Source of the DNA: Roseovarius sp. SCSIO 43702
GTDB taxonomy: Bacteria > Pseudomonadota > Alphaproteobacteria > Rhodobacterales > Rhodobacteraceae
Direction: 5' to 3'
Length of the DNA stretch: 64,000 bases
Assembly (NCBI RefSeq): GCF_019599045.1
Contig: NZ_CP080623.1
Coordinates: 332,501-396,500, forward strand
In this document: positions 46,162-55,033 of the stretch, piece by piece
Layout of the letters: every line of letters starts with the position of its first letter
How positions within the stretch are numbered: the first letter of the stretch is position 1
Position numbers and translations under genes: made by a program
Notes under the pieces: model-generated
Database searches by the model: none
Seen by the model: the letters and a program-made list of their open reading frames with translations, nothing else
Told to the model about the DNA's origin: nothing

Positions 46162-47340
46162 TCAAGCCCCGAGGCGGAACCCGCTCAGCGCCTCGACCGC
46201 CGCGTCGATCGGGTAGTGGTGGTTGCCCACGAACAGCCCGCGATCCTGTATGACGTCCGCGTTCGTCAGCGCGCCGCCGGAACTGTGCGAGAAATACTTC
46301 ACGACCGGGTTCTTGGTAAAGTTCCCGGCGACGATCGGCCGGCATTCGAAACCCAGTTCCTCGAGGGCGCGGATGACCTCCCTGCGGCCCTGGGTCACGT
46401 GGTCGTGCAGCACCAGCGAGAAGCCGAACCAGCTGCTTTCGCCGATCTCCTCCTGGATGGCGAAGACGGGATGGTTCCGCATCGCCTCCTGGAAGAGCCG
46501 CGCGTTGCGCCGGCGGCCCTCGATCAGGCCGGGAAGTTTCGCAAGCTGCGCCTGGCCCAGCGCGCCCGACATCTCGAGCGGCCGCAGGTTGTAGCCGGGC
46601 AGCACGAAATTGAAGCTTTCCTCGAACGGGTCGTCCGACTTGACCCCCGTCACGTGATTCTCCTTCGGCAGGTTCCGGGTCCAGCCATGTGCGCGGATCG
46701 ACAGCAGGACGTGGTAGAGCTCCTCGTCGTCGGTCACGACAAGGCCGCCCTCCATCGTCGAGATATGGTGCGAGAAGAAGCTCGAATAGGTGCCCATGAC
46801 ACCGAAAGTGCCCGCCTGCCGGCCCTCGAACGTGGCGCCCATGGATTCGCAGTTGTCCTCGATCACCACCAGGTCGCGCGCCTGCGCCAGGTCCATGATG
46901 CGCGCGAAGTCGTTGGGGTTGCCCAAAAGGTTCACCACCATGATTGCGCGGGTTCGGGACGTCACCGCGCGCTCGAGCGCGTCGAGATCGTAGTTGAGCG
47001 TGTGCCGGTCGATATCGACGAAGCGCAGGTGGAGCCCGTATTGATGAAGCGGGTAGTAGGTGGTCGACCACGACACCGCCGGCACGAGGATTTCATCCCC
47101 CGGTTCGAGGCGGAGCGCATCGTTGCGGGTGTAGCGCAGCGCCGCCGTCATGGCGAGGTTCGCCGACGAGCCGGAATTGACCATCACGGCAAAGCGGCTG
47201 CCGGTCCACGCGGCGAACTGCCGCTCGAAGGTCGCGACCTCCTCGCCCATCGAATAGCGGTCCGACGCGATCACGCGATGCAGCGCGGCGATTTCGGCTT
47301 CGTCCCACGATGACGTGGCCAGGGGAAATTTGTAGCTCAC
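46162..47340 (-). CDS. DegT/AHBA-fold PLP sugar enzyme, probable GDP-4-keto-6-deoxymannose 3-dehydratase (ColD-like)
   Basis: Protein of 392 residues with the aspartate-aminotransferase fold of sugar aminotransferases: VMVNSGSSANLAMTAALRY binds PLP phosphate, and VVIEDNCESMGATFEGRQAGTFG holds the PLP-pyridine Asp. The position of the usual Schiff-base lysine reads FFSHHISTMEGG, with His in place of Lys, the hallmark of the 3-dehydratases ColD and RfbH. Its neighbours Gmd and a GDP-fucose-synthase-like reductase make GDP-sugar ColD chemistry (C3 deoxygenation toward colitose) the best fit. Its start overlaps the stop of the reductase gene (47337-47340). A CDP-sugar RfbH role is less likely, as no CDP-sugar genes are nearby. 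Confidence 0.82.
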   Translation of the reverse strand: MSYKFPLATSSWDEAEIAALHRVIASDRYSMGEEVATFERQFAAWTGSRFAVMVNSGSSANLAMTAALRYTRNDALRLEPGDEILVPAVSWSTTYYPLHQYGLHLRFVDIDRHTLNYDLDALERAVTSRTRAIMVVNLLGNPNDFARIMDLAQARDLVVIEDNCESMGATFEGRQAGTFGVMGTYSSFFSHHISTMEGGLVVTDDEELYHVLLSIRAHGWTRNLPKENHVTGVKSDDPFEESFNFVLPGYNLRPLEMSGALGQAQLAKLPGLIEGRRRNARLFQEAMRNHPVFAIQEEIGESSWFGFSLVLHDHVTQGRREVIRALEELGFECRPIVAGNFTKNPVVKYFSHSSGGALTNADVIQDRGLFVGNHHYPIDAAVEALSGFRLGA

Positions 47341-48260
47341 CTTGCGACCTCGCTCAGATAATGCTCATAGGTTCGTTCCAGGCCCTCGGTGAGGGGCACC
47401 GACGCGGTCCAGCCCCAATCCGCCGCCTTCCGCGAACTGCAAAGCTTCCGCTTCATCCCGACGGGCCGGTCGAGATCGTGCCGGAAGGTGCCGCTCCAGC
47501 CGACCACCTGCGCGCCGATCTCGTAATACTCGTTGATGCTGTAGTCCCGGCCCAGCCCGACATTCATCACGTCCGGCACGCGGCTCATGTCGCCCGCCGC
47601 GCGCCACACCGCATCCGCCAGGTCGCCCACATACATGAACTCGCGCCGCGCCGTGCCGTCGCCCCAGATCTCCACGATGTCCGCGCCGGTCGTTTTCGCC
47701 CGGTGCAGCTTGTGCAGGATCGCGGGGATGAGATGCGAGGCGGCCGGGTCGAACGTGTCGTGGGGCCCGTAGAGGTTGCACGGGATCAGGGTCTTGTAGC
47801 GGACATCCGCATCCTCGCGCGAGATATAGTCGCAAAGCCGCTGCGCCACGATCTTGGCCAGCGCGTAGCCCTCGTTGGTGGGCTCGAGCGGCGCGCTCAG
47901 GATCTGGTCCTCGGTCAGCGGGTTCACCCCGTCGCGGGGATACATGCAGGTCGATCCGAGGTTGATGAGGCTCGTCACACCGCTTTCCCAGGCGCCGAGG
48001 ATGACGTTCTGACCGATGGTCAGGTTGTCGGTGAGGAAGCGCACCGGCGCCGCGATATTCGCCTGGATGCCGCCCACCCGGCCCGCCGCGTGGATCACGA
48101 GTTCGGGGCGCGCCTCGTCCAGGTATCGCGTCACCGCCGCCCGGTCGGCGAGGTCGAGCTCCTCGCGCGGGGGCGCCAGAACCTCGTGCGCCGCGGCCTC
48201 GGGATGCCGCCGGAGATTGCGGCCCACCATCCCGGCGCCGCCCGTGATCAGGACACGCAT
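47337..48260 (-). CDS. GDP-L-fucose synthase-type epimerase/reductase (Fcl/WcaG, possibly ColC)
   Basis: Short-chain-dehydrogenase-like NADPH enzyme of 307 residues. GGAGMVGRN is the nucleotide-binding loop. Catalytic Ser is in LINLGSTCMYP, and Tyr-Lys in EGYALAKI. Cys and His used as epimerisation acid/base are in GSTCMYP and NLYGPHD. WGDGTARREFMYVGDLADA is typical of GDP-fucose synthase. If the product of the adjacent ColD-like enzyme is its substrate, it would act as the GDP-colitose synthase ColC; otherwise it makes GDP-L-fucose. The two homologues cannot be separated by eye. Gap to gmd is 3 bp, and the stop overlaps the ColD start, so it lies in a tight operon. Confidence 0.85.
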   Translation of the reverse strand: MRVLITGGAGMVGRNLRRHPEAAAHEVLAPPREELDLADRAAVTRYLDEARPELVIHAAGRVGGIQANIAAPVRFLTDNLTIGQNVILGAWESGVTSLINLGSTCMYPRDGVNPLTEDQILSAPLEPTNEGYALAKIVAQRLCDYISREDADVRYKTLIPCNLYGPHDTFDPAASHLIPAILHKLHRAKTTGADIVEIWGDGTARREFMYVGDLADAVWRAAGDMSRVPDVMNVGLGRDYSINEYYEIGAQVVGWSGTFRHDLDRPVGMKRKLCSSRKAADWGWTASVPLTEGLERTYEHYLSEVAR

Positions 48261-48263
48261 CGC

Positions 48264-49385
48264 TCAGTTGTCCAGCGATACCGGCAGTTCGATGCCGTGC
48301 TCGCGCAGAAGCGCGTGCCGCCGTGCGTTCTTGAGGTCCGAGGCGACCATCTCGCGGCACATCTCCTGCGCGGTGATCTGCGGCACCCAGCCCAGTTTCT
48401 CGCGCGCCTTGGTCGGATCGCCCAGCAGCGTGTCCACCTCGGTCGGGCGGAAATAGCGCGGGTCGATGCGCACGATCACCTGGCCGGGCTCGACGGCGGT
48501 GGCCACGTCGCCCTCGACGGCCTCCACGATGCCCTTCGTCTCGACGCCCTCGCCCTCGAAGCGAAGCGTGATGCCAAGCTCGGTGGCGGCCCACTGGATG
48601 AACTCGCGCACGGAATACTGCTTGCCGGTCGCGATGACGTAATCCTCGGGCGTGTCCTGTTGCAGCATCATCCACTGCATCCGCACGTAATCCTTGGCGT
48701 GTCCCCAATCGCGCAGCGCGTCGATATTGCCCATGAAGAGACAATCCTCGAGACCGAGCGCGATATTGGCGAGGCCGCGCGTGATCTTGCGCGTGACGAA
48801 GGTCTCGCCGCGGCGCGGGCTCTCGTGGTTGAAGAGGATGCCGTTGCAGGCGAAGATGTCATAGGCCTCGCGGTAGTTGACGCAGGCCCAGAACGCGTAG
48901 AGCTTGGCCACGGCATAGGGCGACCGCGGGTAGAACGGGGTCGTTTCCGTCTGCGGCGTCTCCTGCACCTTGCCGTAAAGCTCGGATGTGGACGCCTGGT
49001 AGAAGCGGGTCTTGTCCGAGAGCCCGGTCAGGCGGATCGCCTCGAGAAGCCGCAGTGCGCCCAGCGCGTCGATATCCGCGGTGTATTCCGGCGCCTCGAA
49101 GGAAACGGCCACGTGGCTCTGCGCCGCGAGGTTGTAGATTTCGTCGGGCTGGATCTCGGCCACGATGCGGATGAGGTTGGTGGCGTCCGACAGGTCCCCG
49201 TAGTGGAGATGCAGGCGCACATCCTCCTCGTGCGGATCCTGGAAGATGTGGTCTATCCGCTGCGTGTTGAACGAGGACGCCCTGCGCTTGAGCCCGTGAA
49301 CCTCGTACCCCTTCTCGAGCAGGAGCTCCGCGAGGTATGATCCGTCCTGGCCGGTCGTGCCGGTCATCAATGCGGTTTTCGTCAC
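48264..49385 (-). CDS. gmd: GDP-mannose 4,6-dehydratase
   Basis: Enzyme of 373 residues converting GDP-D-mannose to GDP-4-keto-6-deoxy-D-mannose. [20 protein letters not shown] is the NADP-binding motif. The active site is [10 protein letters not shown] with [12 protein letters not shown] (Tyr-x3-Lys). [17 protein letters not shown] and [16 protein letters not shown] are strong Gmd signatures. Start set at GTG 49385, preceded by AAGGAG at good spacing; the frame is open further upstream without support. Provides the branch-point intermediate for the two downstream enzymes. Confidence 0.96.
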   Translation of the reverse strand: MTKTALMTGTTGQDGSYLAELLLEKGYEVHGLKRRASSFNTQRIDHIFQDPHEEDVRLHLHYGDLSDATNLIRIVAEIQPDEIYNLAAQSHVAVSFEAPEYTADIDALGALRLLEAIRLTGLSDKTRFYQASTSELYGKVQETPQTETTPFYPRSPYAVAKLYAFWACVNYREAYDIFACNGILFNHESPRRGETFVTRKITRGLANIALGLEDCLFMGNIDALRDWGHAKDYVRMQWMMLQQDTPEDYVIATGKQYSVREFIQWAATELGITLRFEGEGVETKGIVEAVEGDVATAVEPGQVIVRIDPRYFRPTEVDTLLGDPTKAREKLGWVPQITAQEMCREMVASDLKNARRHALLREHGIELPVSLDN

Positions 49386-49501
49386 GACAAACTCCTTTTC
49401 GTGCGGCTTTCCCGGCGCGTCGCCCGTCACGGGGATCACTTACACGATTTCGCACGGGAGGCAATTCAAGCCGGTCGGGGCACGCGCCTGCCTCCGCGCG
49501 C

Positions 49502-50932
49502 TCAGTTGCGGTTGTAGACGTCCTCGTAGCGCACGATGTCGTCCTCCCCGAGATAGCTGCCGGTCTGCACCTCGATCAGGACCATGTCCACCTTGCCGGG
49601 GTTTTCCATGCGGTGCACCGCGCCGAGCGGGACATAGATCGACTGGTTCTCGCTCACCAGCGTCACGGTGTCATCGACCGTCACGCGTGCCGTGCCCTCG
49701 ACCACGATCCAGTGCTCCGAGCGGTGGACGTGGCTCTGAAGGCTCAGCGCCGCGCCGGGCTTGACCACGATGCGCTTCACCTGGAACCGCTCGGCCAGGA
49801 CCAGCGTCTCGAACCAGCCCCAGGGGCGATGATCGACGGGAAATTCCTCGGCCTGCCGCGCGCCGTCCCGCCTCAGCCGGGCCACCACCTGCTTGATGTC
49901 CTGCGCGCGCCGCATGTCGGCCACCAGAACCGCGTCGCGCGTCGCGACCGCCAGCACGTTCTCGAGCCCGAGGCCCACGAGCTTGAGATCGTCCACATCC
50001 GACCGCAGGTAGCTGTCCCGGCAATCGAGCGCCAGCGCGGCGCCCTCGACCGCGACGCCATCCTCGTCGGGTGCAGCCGCGCGCCACATCGCGTCCCAGC
50101 CGCCAAGGTCCGACCATGCGCCGCCGAACCGCACGGCCATGAGCGCTTCGGACTTTTCCATCACGGCGTAATCTATGGAAAGATCTGGCATCTCGGCCCA
50201 CGGCTCGGGCGCAAGCCGCTCGAAATCGAGATCCCGGCGCGCGCCATCCAGCGCGGCGCGGGCGGGGGCGATCATGTCCGGCATGTGGGTCTCGAACGCG
50301 GCGATCAACGTGGCGGGCGCCATCAGGAACAGCCCGGAATTCCAGAGGAAATTGCCCGCCTCCAGCATCCGCGCCGCCGCCTCGGCATCGGGCTTCTCGA
50401 CGAACTGCACGAGCGGATGCGGCCCCGGTCCCTCGTCCGTTCCGGGCGCCAGCTCGAGATAGCCGTATCCCGTCTCGGGCCGGTCGGGGGTGATGCCGAA
50501 GGTGACGATGCGGCCCGAGCGCGCCGCCTCCGCGCCGGCCTGCACCGTGGCGCGAAACGCCTCGGCGTCGGGGATCAGGTGATCCGCCGGCGCCGCGAGC
50601 ATCAGCGTCTCGGGCTCCGCCTCGGCCAGGGCCAGCGCCGCGACCAGAAGGGCGGGTGCGGTGTTCCGACCGTCGGGCTCGATCACGATGCGGCCCTCGG
50701 CCCCCGCCATCTGCATCTGTTCCGCGACGATGAAGCGGAACGGCTCGCCGGTCATGACCAGCGGCGCGGCGAATCCCTCTCCCGAAAGGCGGGTGAGGGT
50801 CTGCTGAAACAGGCTGTCGCCGTGCTGGAAGGGGGTGAACTGCTTGGGGTAGCTCTTGCGCGACACGGGCCAGAGCCGTGTCCCCGACCCGCCGGTCAGA
50901 AGCACAGGGGTGATCGTTTCTTGTGCCGTCAT
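49502..50932 (-). CDS. manC: Mannose-1-phosphate guanylyltransferase / mannose-6-phosphate isomerase
   Basis: Bifunctional-type enzyme of 476 residues supplying GDP-mannose. The nucleotidyltransferase domain (about 1-290) has VLLTGGSGTRLWPVSRKSYPKQF, the signature G-x-G-T-R-L-W-P, and VQFVEKPD. A C-terminal cupin (about 345-476) has RPWGWFETL, KPGAALSLQSHVHRSEHW and the PLGAVHRMEN region of the isomerase. I chose ATG 50932 because the 32 upstream residues are low-complexity Ala/Thr/Pro and the length then matches the family. It is 46 bp downstream of the Wzc gene on the same strand and 116 bp before gmd. No phosphomannomutase gene is in the window. Confidence 0.95.
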   Translation of the reverse strand: MTAQETITPVLLTGGSGTRLWPVSRKSYPKQFTPFQHGDSLFQQTLTRLSGEGFAAPLVMTGEPFRFIVAEQMQMAGAEGRIVIEPDGRNTAPALLVAALALAEAEPETLMLAAPADHLIPDAEAFRATVQAGAEAARSGRIVTFGITPDRPETGYGYLELAPGTDEGPGPHPLVQFVEKPDAEAAARMLEAGNFLWNSGLFLMAPATLIAAFETHMPDMIAPARAALDGARRDLDFERLAPEPWAEMPDLSIDYAVMEKSEALMAVRFGGAWSDLGGWDAMWRAAAPDEDGVAVEGAALALDCRDSYLRSDVDDLKLVGLGLENVLAVATRDAVLVADMRRAQDIKQVVARLRRDGARQAEEFPVDHRPWGWFETLVLAERFQVKRIVVKPGAALSLQSHVHRSEHWIVVEGTARVTVDDTVTLVSENQSIYVPLGAVHRMENPGKVDMVLIEVQTGSYLGEDDIVRYEDVYNRN

Positions 50933-50978
50933 CGCTCGTCCCGTCCTTGTGGTGGGCGCGGGATCGGCCGCGCGCCCG

Positions 50979-53105
50979 TCAGTTGGCGTAATAGGCGTTA
51001 TAGGCGCCATAGCTGTCGCCATAGCCATAGCGCTTCATACCTTTCGCGCTGATCTGCGCAAGGACGAGGCCCGAAACCCGCAGGTTGACGCTCTCGAAGG
51101 CCCGAAGCCCCTCGCGCACCTGCCGCTGCGACGTGCTGTCCCATTTCACCGTATAGAGGATCGCGTCGACCCATTGTCCGATGATCCGCGGTTCGGGCAC
51201 CGCAAGGACCGGGGGTGTGTCGATGACGACATAGTCGTAAAGCTCGCGCAGCTCGTCGAGGAAGGCGCGGAAGCGGTCCGAGGAAAAGACGTCCGCCGCG
51301 TTGATCTTCGTCCCTTCCGCCATCAGCAGATCGGCCTTGAGGGACGGCTCGTGAATGACCGCTTCCGACAGCGCCACGTCGCCGGTCAGCACCGACATGA
51401 GGCCCTGCCGGGGCTGGATGTCGAAATATTCCGCGAAGACGCGCCGCCGCATGTCGCCCTCGATCAGCAGGACGCGCTTGCCCATGTTCGCGAGGTTCTG
51501 CGCGAGCGCGATGGACTGCGTGGTCTTGCCTTCGCCCGGAATGGACGAGGTCGACATGATGATGCGCGGCGGGTTGTCGATATCCGACAGAAGGACCGAC
51601 GTGCGCAGGTTGCGGATCGCCTCGGCCGCCGCCGAGTTCGGCTTGTCGCGCAGATACTTCAGGACCTGCCTGCGCTTGCGCGCCGGGATCGCGGGGATCT
51701 GGCCCAGCACCGTATAGCCGGTCCTCGCCTCCAGATCTTCGGCCACCCGGAACGTGTTCTGCGCGTATTCCCGGCCCAGCACGGCCGCGACACCCACCAT
51801 CGCCCCCAGCATCAGCGACATGACCAGCACCAGGCTCTTGCGCGGCGCCGACGGGTTGCGCGGCACCACGGCCTCGCTCAGGAGGCGGCTGTCGGCCTGC
51901 TGGATGCCCTGCTGGATCGACGTCTCCTTCAGCCGGCTCAGGAAATGCTCGTAGATGAGCCGGCTCGCCTCGGCCTCGCGCTCGAGCTGCTGAAGCCGGA
52001 CGAGGTCGGCGGACTGCGTCTCGATCTGCGCCTCCTGCGTCGCGATCGAGGTTTCGAGCGCGTCGATCTGGCTCCGGGCCCGCTCGACCTCGAGGCGCGC
52101 GCGGTCCACGACTTGCTCGAACCGCGTATCGAAGGCCTCGCTCCGGGCGCCGTCCATGGTGCGCAGGACACGCGACAGGGCGGTGTCCCCGGCCTCCTGC
52201 GCCATCTCCTCCGCGTCACCCGTCGCCTCTGCCGCCAGGAGCGCGGCGAGCCGCGTCTCGGCCGCCTCGAGATTCGCACGCGCGTCGCGCAGGCGGTCGC
52301 GCGTTTCCTTGAGCTGGCGGTTCAGCGCGGCCAGCGCCTCGGGACTGATGAGCTCGGTGCCGGCGTTGAACTCCTTGACCGCGGCCAGCGCGCTTTCCAG
52401 CTCGACCTGCAATTCGCTCACGCGGTCGGTCAGCCACTCGGTCGCCTTCTCGGTCGCGGCGAATTTTACCTCGATCTGCTCGCGGATGTAGAGATCGGCC
52501 AGCGTGTTGGCGATCGCGGCGGATTTGCGCGGATCCTCTGTCGTGGCGGTGATCCTGAAGACATAGCTTTGCCGCACGTTCGAGACCGAGATCGCGTCGC
52601 TCACGTTGTCGATGACCTTGTGGAGGGTGCGGTCCTCCGCGTTCCCGGCCACCGGGTCGGGCCCGCCGCCGACGAGCGCGCGCAGCCAGCCCACGATGCG
52701 GCCCACCGAGATAAGCGGCACCGGCCGAAGCTCGGGATTGAACTCGGGATCGGATACGAGGTTCAACTCCCGCACGAGTTTCTTCAGCAGCCCGCGCGAG
52801 CGGATGACCTCCACCTCGGTGTTGATCGACGCCTGGTCGCCCGAAAGCCCGGTCATGACGCTTTCGATATCGACCACCTGCTCCTGCCGGCTTTCGAGCA
52901 TCACGACCGCGCTCGAGGTATAGACGGGCGTCGCGCTCACGAACGCGTAATAGGCCCCCAGAAAAAGGCCGATCGCGGCGCAGAGCGCGATCCAGAGCTT
53001 GCCGCGCCAGATCGTCCGCGCGAGATCGCGCAGGTCGATCTCATCGCTGTCCGGGACGGCGGAGGGCGCCTGGCTGGCCGGCATGAAGTTCGGTGAGTCT
53101 CTCAT
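50979..53105 (-). CDS. Wzc-type polysaccharide co-polymerase with bacterial tyrosine autokinase
   Basis: Inner-membrane protein of about 708 residues controlling capsule or exopolysaccharide chain length. The Wzz domain has TM1 near 35-55 (LWIALCAAIGLFLGAYYAFV), a long periplasmic coiled coil (about 165-420) and TM2 near 440. A cytosolic BY-kinase domain follows, with Walker A in SSIPGEGKTTQSIALAQ (about 520), Walker A-prime in VLLIEGDMRRRV and Walker B in YDYVVIDTPPVL. The last 18 residues are a tyrosine cluster (YGYGDSYGAYNAYYAN), the autophosphorylation tail. Start ATG 53105 or 53117. First gene of the minus-strand GDP-sugar operon. Wza, Wzx, Wzy and glycosyltransferases are not in the window. 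Confidence 0.92.
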   Translation of the reverse strand: MRDSPNFMPASQAPSAVPDSDEIDLRDLARTIWRGKLWIALCAAIGLFLGAYYAFVSATPVYTSSAVVMLESRQEQVVDIESVMTGLSGDQASINTEVEVIRSRGLLKKLVRELNLVSDPEFNPELRPVPLISVGRIVGWLRALVGGGPDPVAGNAEDRTLHKVIDNVSDAISVSNVRQSYVFRITATTEDPRKSAAIANTLADLYIREQIEVKFAATEKATEWLTDRVSELQVELESALAAVKEFNAGTELISPEALAALNRQLKETRDRLRDARANLEAAETRLAALLAAEATGDAEEMAQEAGDTALSRVLRTMDGARSEAFDTRFEQVVDRARLEVERARSQIDALETSIATQEAQIETQSADLVRLQQLEREAEASRLIYEHFLSRLKETSIQQGIQQADSRLLSEAVVPRNPSAPRKSLVLVMSLMLGAMVGVAAVLGREYAQNTFRVAEDLEARTGYTVLGQIPAIPARKRRQVLKYLRDKPNSAAAEAIRNLRTSVLLSDIDNPPRIIMSTSSIPGEGKTTQSIALAQNLANMGKRVLLIEGDMRRRVFAEYFDIQPRQGLMSVLTGDVALSEAVIHEPSLKADLLMAEGTKINAADVFSSDRFRAFLDELRELYDYVVIDTPPVLAVPEPRIIGQWVDAILYTVKWDSTSQRQVREGLRAFESVNLRVSGLVLAQISAKGMKRYGYGDSYGAYNAYYAN

Positions 53106-53210
53106 GGGTCGATCCATCGTGGCGTGGACTGAGCGAATTGCGGACCCTTTCACACACCCGTGCGCAAATGACAATCTTGCAATCCAGGGTGGTGGCGACC
53201 TATGGCCGTT

Positions 53211-53669
53211 TCACACCGGCAGGGCCGTGGTCGCGCTGACGGTGCGGAGCGCGAAGCTCGACTGCATCTTTGCCACGCCCGGCAACCGTGCGAGGTGCTG
53301 GCGGTGGATGCGGGCGAAATCCTCGGTGTCCTCGGCCACGACCTTGAGGATGTAATCCGCCGCGCCCGCGGTCAGGTGGCATTCCAGCACCGAGGGAATG
53401 CGCGCGACGGCCTTCTCGAAGGCGTCGAGCACGTCCTCGGCCTGCGTGCTGAGCGTGATCTCGACGAACACGGTCGAGGGAAGCCCCATCCGCCGCGCGT
53501 CGAGAAGCGCCACGTAGCCCGCGATATATCCTTCCGCCTCGAGCCGCTGCACCCGTCGGTGACAGGCGCTGGCCGAGAGGTGAACCTGTTCCGCCAGGTC
53601 CGAATTCGAGATGCGCCCGCGTCTCTGGAGCGCGGCGAGGATCCGGCGATCTAGATCGTCGAGTGACAT
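53211..53669 (-). CDS. Lrp/AsnC-family regulator, probably controlling ald
   Basis: Protein of 152 residues with an N-terminal AsnC-type HTH (LDDLDRRILAALQRRGRISNSDLAEQVHLSASACHRRVQRLE) and a C-terminal RAM/effector domain (AIPSVLECHLTAGAADYILKVVA-like). It is divergent from the alanine dehydrogenase gene with 133 bp between starts, a common arrangement in alphaproteobacteria in which the regulator activates ald in response to L-alanine. That response is inferred from context. Confidence 0.92.
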   Translation of the reverse strand: MSLDDLDRRILAALQRRGRISNSDLAEQVHLSASACHRRVQRLEAEGYIAGYVALLDARRMGLPSTVFVEITLSTQAEDVLDAFEKAVARIPSVLECHLTAGAADYILKVVAEDTEDFARIHRQHLARLPGVAKMQSSFALRTVSATTALPV

Positions 53670-53802
53670 TCACGCAATTCCCTTCGCGGTTTCCGGCTTC
53701 CTGCGCGAGATTATCCCGAATTTATCGCGGTGTGCGAGAGAAATTTCGCATCCGTTTGCGCGTCTTTTCCTCCAGACTTCGCCAAAAGGGAGGAGACACT
53801 AC
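53670..53802. promoter_or_regulatory. Divergent lrp-ald control region
   Basis: This 133-bp gap contains AT-rich segments (GATTATCCCGAATTTATC at about 53709-53726, and AGAAATTTCGC near 53740) with loose dyad character, suitable for Lrp-type binding. AAAGGGAGGAGA just before 53803 is a strong ald ribosome site. Precise promoter boxes were not fixed. Confidence 0.45.
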
Positions 53803-54921
53803 ATGAAAATCGGATGCCCCACGGAAATCAAGCCGCAGGAATTTCGCGTGGGCCTCACGCCCAACGCCGCGCAGGAAGCCACGGCGCACGGCCACGACGT
53901 CATCGTCCAGAAGGGCGCGGGCGATGGCGCCGGGTTCACCGATGCCGATTACGAGGCGGCGGGCGCCAGCATCATCGACACGGCCGAGGAAATCTTCGCC
54001 ACCGCCGACATGATCGTCAAGGTGAAGGAGCCGCAGGCCTCCGAACGCAAGATGCTGCGCGAGGGGCAGGTGCTCTTCACCTATCTCCACCTCGCGCCCG
54101 ATCCCGAACAGACCAGGGACCTGCTGGCCTCGGGCTGCACGGCCATCGCCTATGAAACCGTGACGGACCGGAACGGCGGCCTGCCGCTCCTGGCGCCGAT
54201 GTCCGAGGTCGCCGGGCGCCTCGCACCGCAAAGCGGGTCGTGGGCGCTGCAAAAGGCCAATGGCGGCAGCGGCGTGCTCATGGGCGGCGTGCCCGGTGTG
54301 CGGCCCGCCAATGTCGCCGTGATCGGCGGCGGCGTGGTCGGCGCGGCGGCCGCGCGGGTCGCCGTGGGCATGGGCGCGAATGTCACCGTGCTCGACCGCT
54401 CGCTGCCGCGGCTTTCGTATCTCGATGACGTGTTCCTCGGCACGCTCACGACCCAGTATTCCGACAAGGCCGCCATCGAGGAGCTTCTGCCGCGCATGGA
54501 CATGATCGTCGGTGCCGTGCTCATCCCCGGCGCCGCGGCGCCCAAGCTCGTGACGCGTGATCAGCTTTCGATGATGAAGCCCGGCTCGGTGCTCGTGGAC
54601 GTGGCCATCGACCAGGGCGGGTGTTTCGAGACCTCGAAGGCCACCACGCACCAGGACCCCATCTACGAGGTCGACGGCATCGTGCATTACTGCGTGGCCA
54701 ACATGCCGGGCGCGGTGGCGCGCACCTCGACCCAGGCGCTGGGCAACGCCACGATGCCCTTCATGCTGGCGCTGGCCGACAAGGGCTGGAAAAAGGCCTG
54801 CGCCGACGATCCGCATCTCATGAACGGGCTCAATGTCCATGCCGGTCAGCTCACCTACAGGGCCGTGGGCGAGGCGCTCGGCATCGACACCGTCTCTCCC
54901 GAGAAAGTGGTGAACGGCTGA
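53803..54921 (+). CDS. ald: Alanine dehydrogenase
   Basis: NAD-dependent enzyme of 372 residues interconverting L-alanine and pyruvate plus ammonia. The N-terminal MKIGCPTEIKPQEFRVGLTPNAA contains the substrate-binding Arg, and VKVKEPQASERKML the catalytic-region Lys. HLAPDPEQT has the catalytic His, and IGGGVVGAAAARVAVGMGANVTVLD is the Rossmann motif. MNGLNVHAGQLTY is the conserved C-terminal segment. The length is standard. Divergent from an Lrp regulator and closed by a strong terminator, so it is a single-gene transcript. Confidence 0.96.
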   Translation: MKIGCPTEIKPQEFRVGLTPNAAQEATAHGHDVIVQKGAGDGAGFTDADYEAAGASIIDTAEEIFATADMIVKVKEPQASERKMLREGQVLFTYLHLAPDPEQTRDLLASGCTAIAYETVTDRNGGLPLLAPMSEVAGRLAPQSGSWALQKANGGSGVLMGGVPGVRPANVAVIGGGVVGAAAARVAVGMGANVTVLDRSLPRLSYLDDVFLGTLTTQYSDKAAIEELLPRMDMIVGAVLIPGAAAPKLVTRDQLSMMKPGSVLVDVAIDQGGCFETSKATTHQDPIYEVDGIVHYCVANMPGAVARTSTQALGNATMPFMLALADKGWKKACADDPHLMNGLNVHAGQLTYRAVGEALGIDTVSPEKVVNG

Positions 54922-54949
54922 TCCTTCCCCTTTTCTCTCTTCCCGTACT

Positions 54950-54975
54950 GGGCGGCCCCGTGGCCGCCCTTTTTT
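54950..54975 (+). terminator. Rho-independent terminator of ald
   Basis: GGGCGGCC (54950-54957), loop CCGT and GGCCGCCC (54962-54969) form a perfect 8-bp stem followed by six T residues (54970-54975), 28 bp after the ald stop. Confidence 0.95.
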
Positions 54976-55033
54976 CATGGCGAAGGCGACCCCCGAAGGA
55001 GTCGCCCCCGCCCTGCGCCGCGCCTTGACGGCC

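Noticed and set aside
46162..47340. Perosamine synthase (aminotransferase) assignment for the DegT-family gene
   Set aside because: The Schiff-base lysine expected in an aminotransferase is replaced by His in SHHISTMEGG.
47310..49340. Plus-strand 676-codon frame across the fcl-like and gmd genes, and similar plus-strand frames over manC, wzc and TPP-enzyme genes
   Set aside because: These are codon-bias shadows; the minus strand carries complete enzyme signatures.
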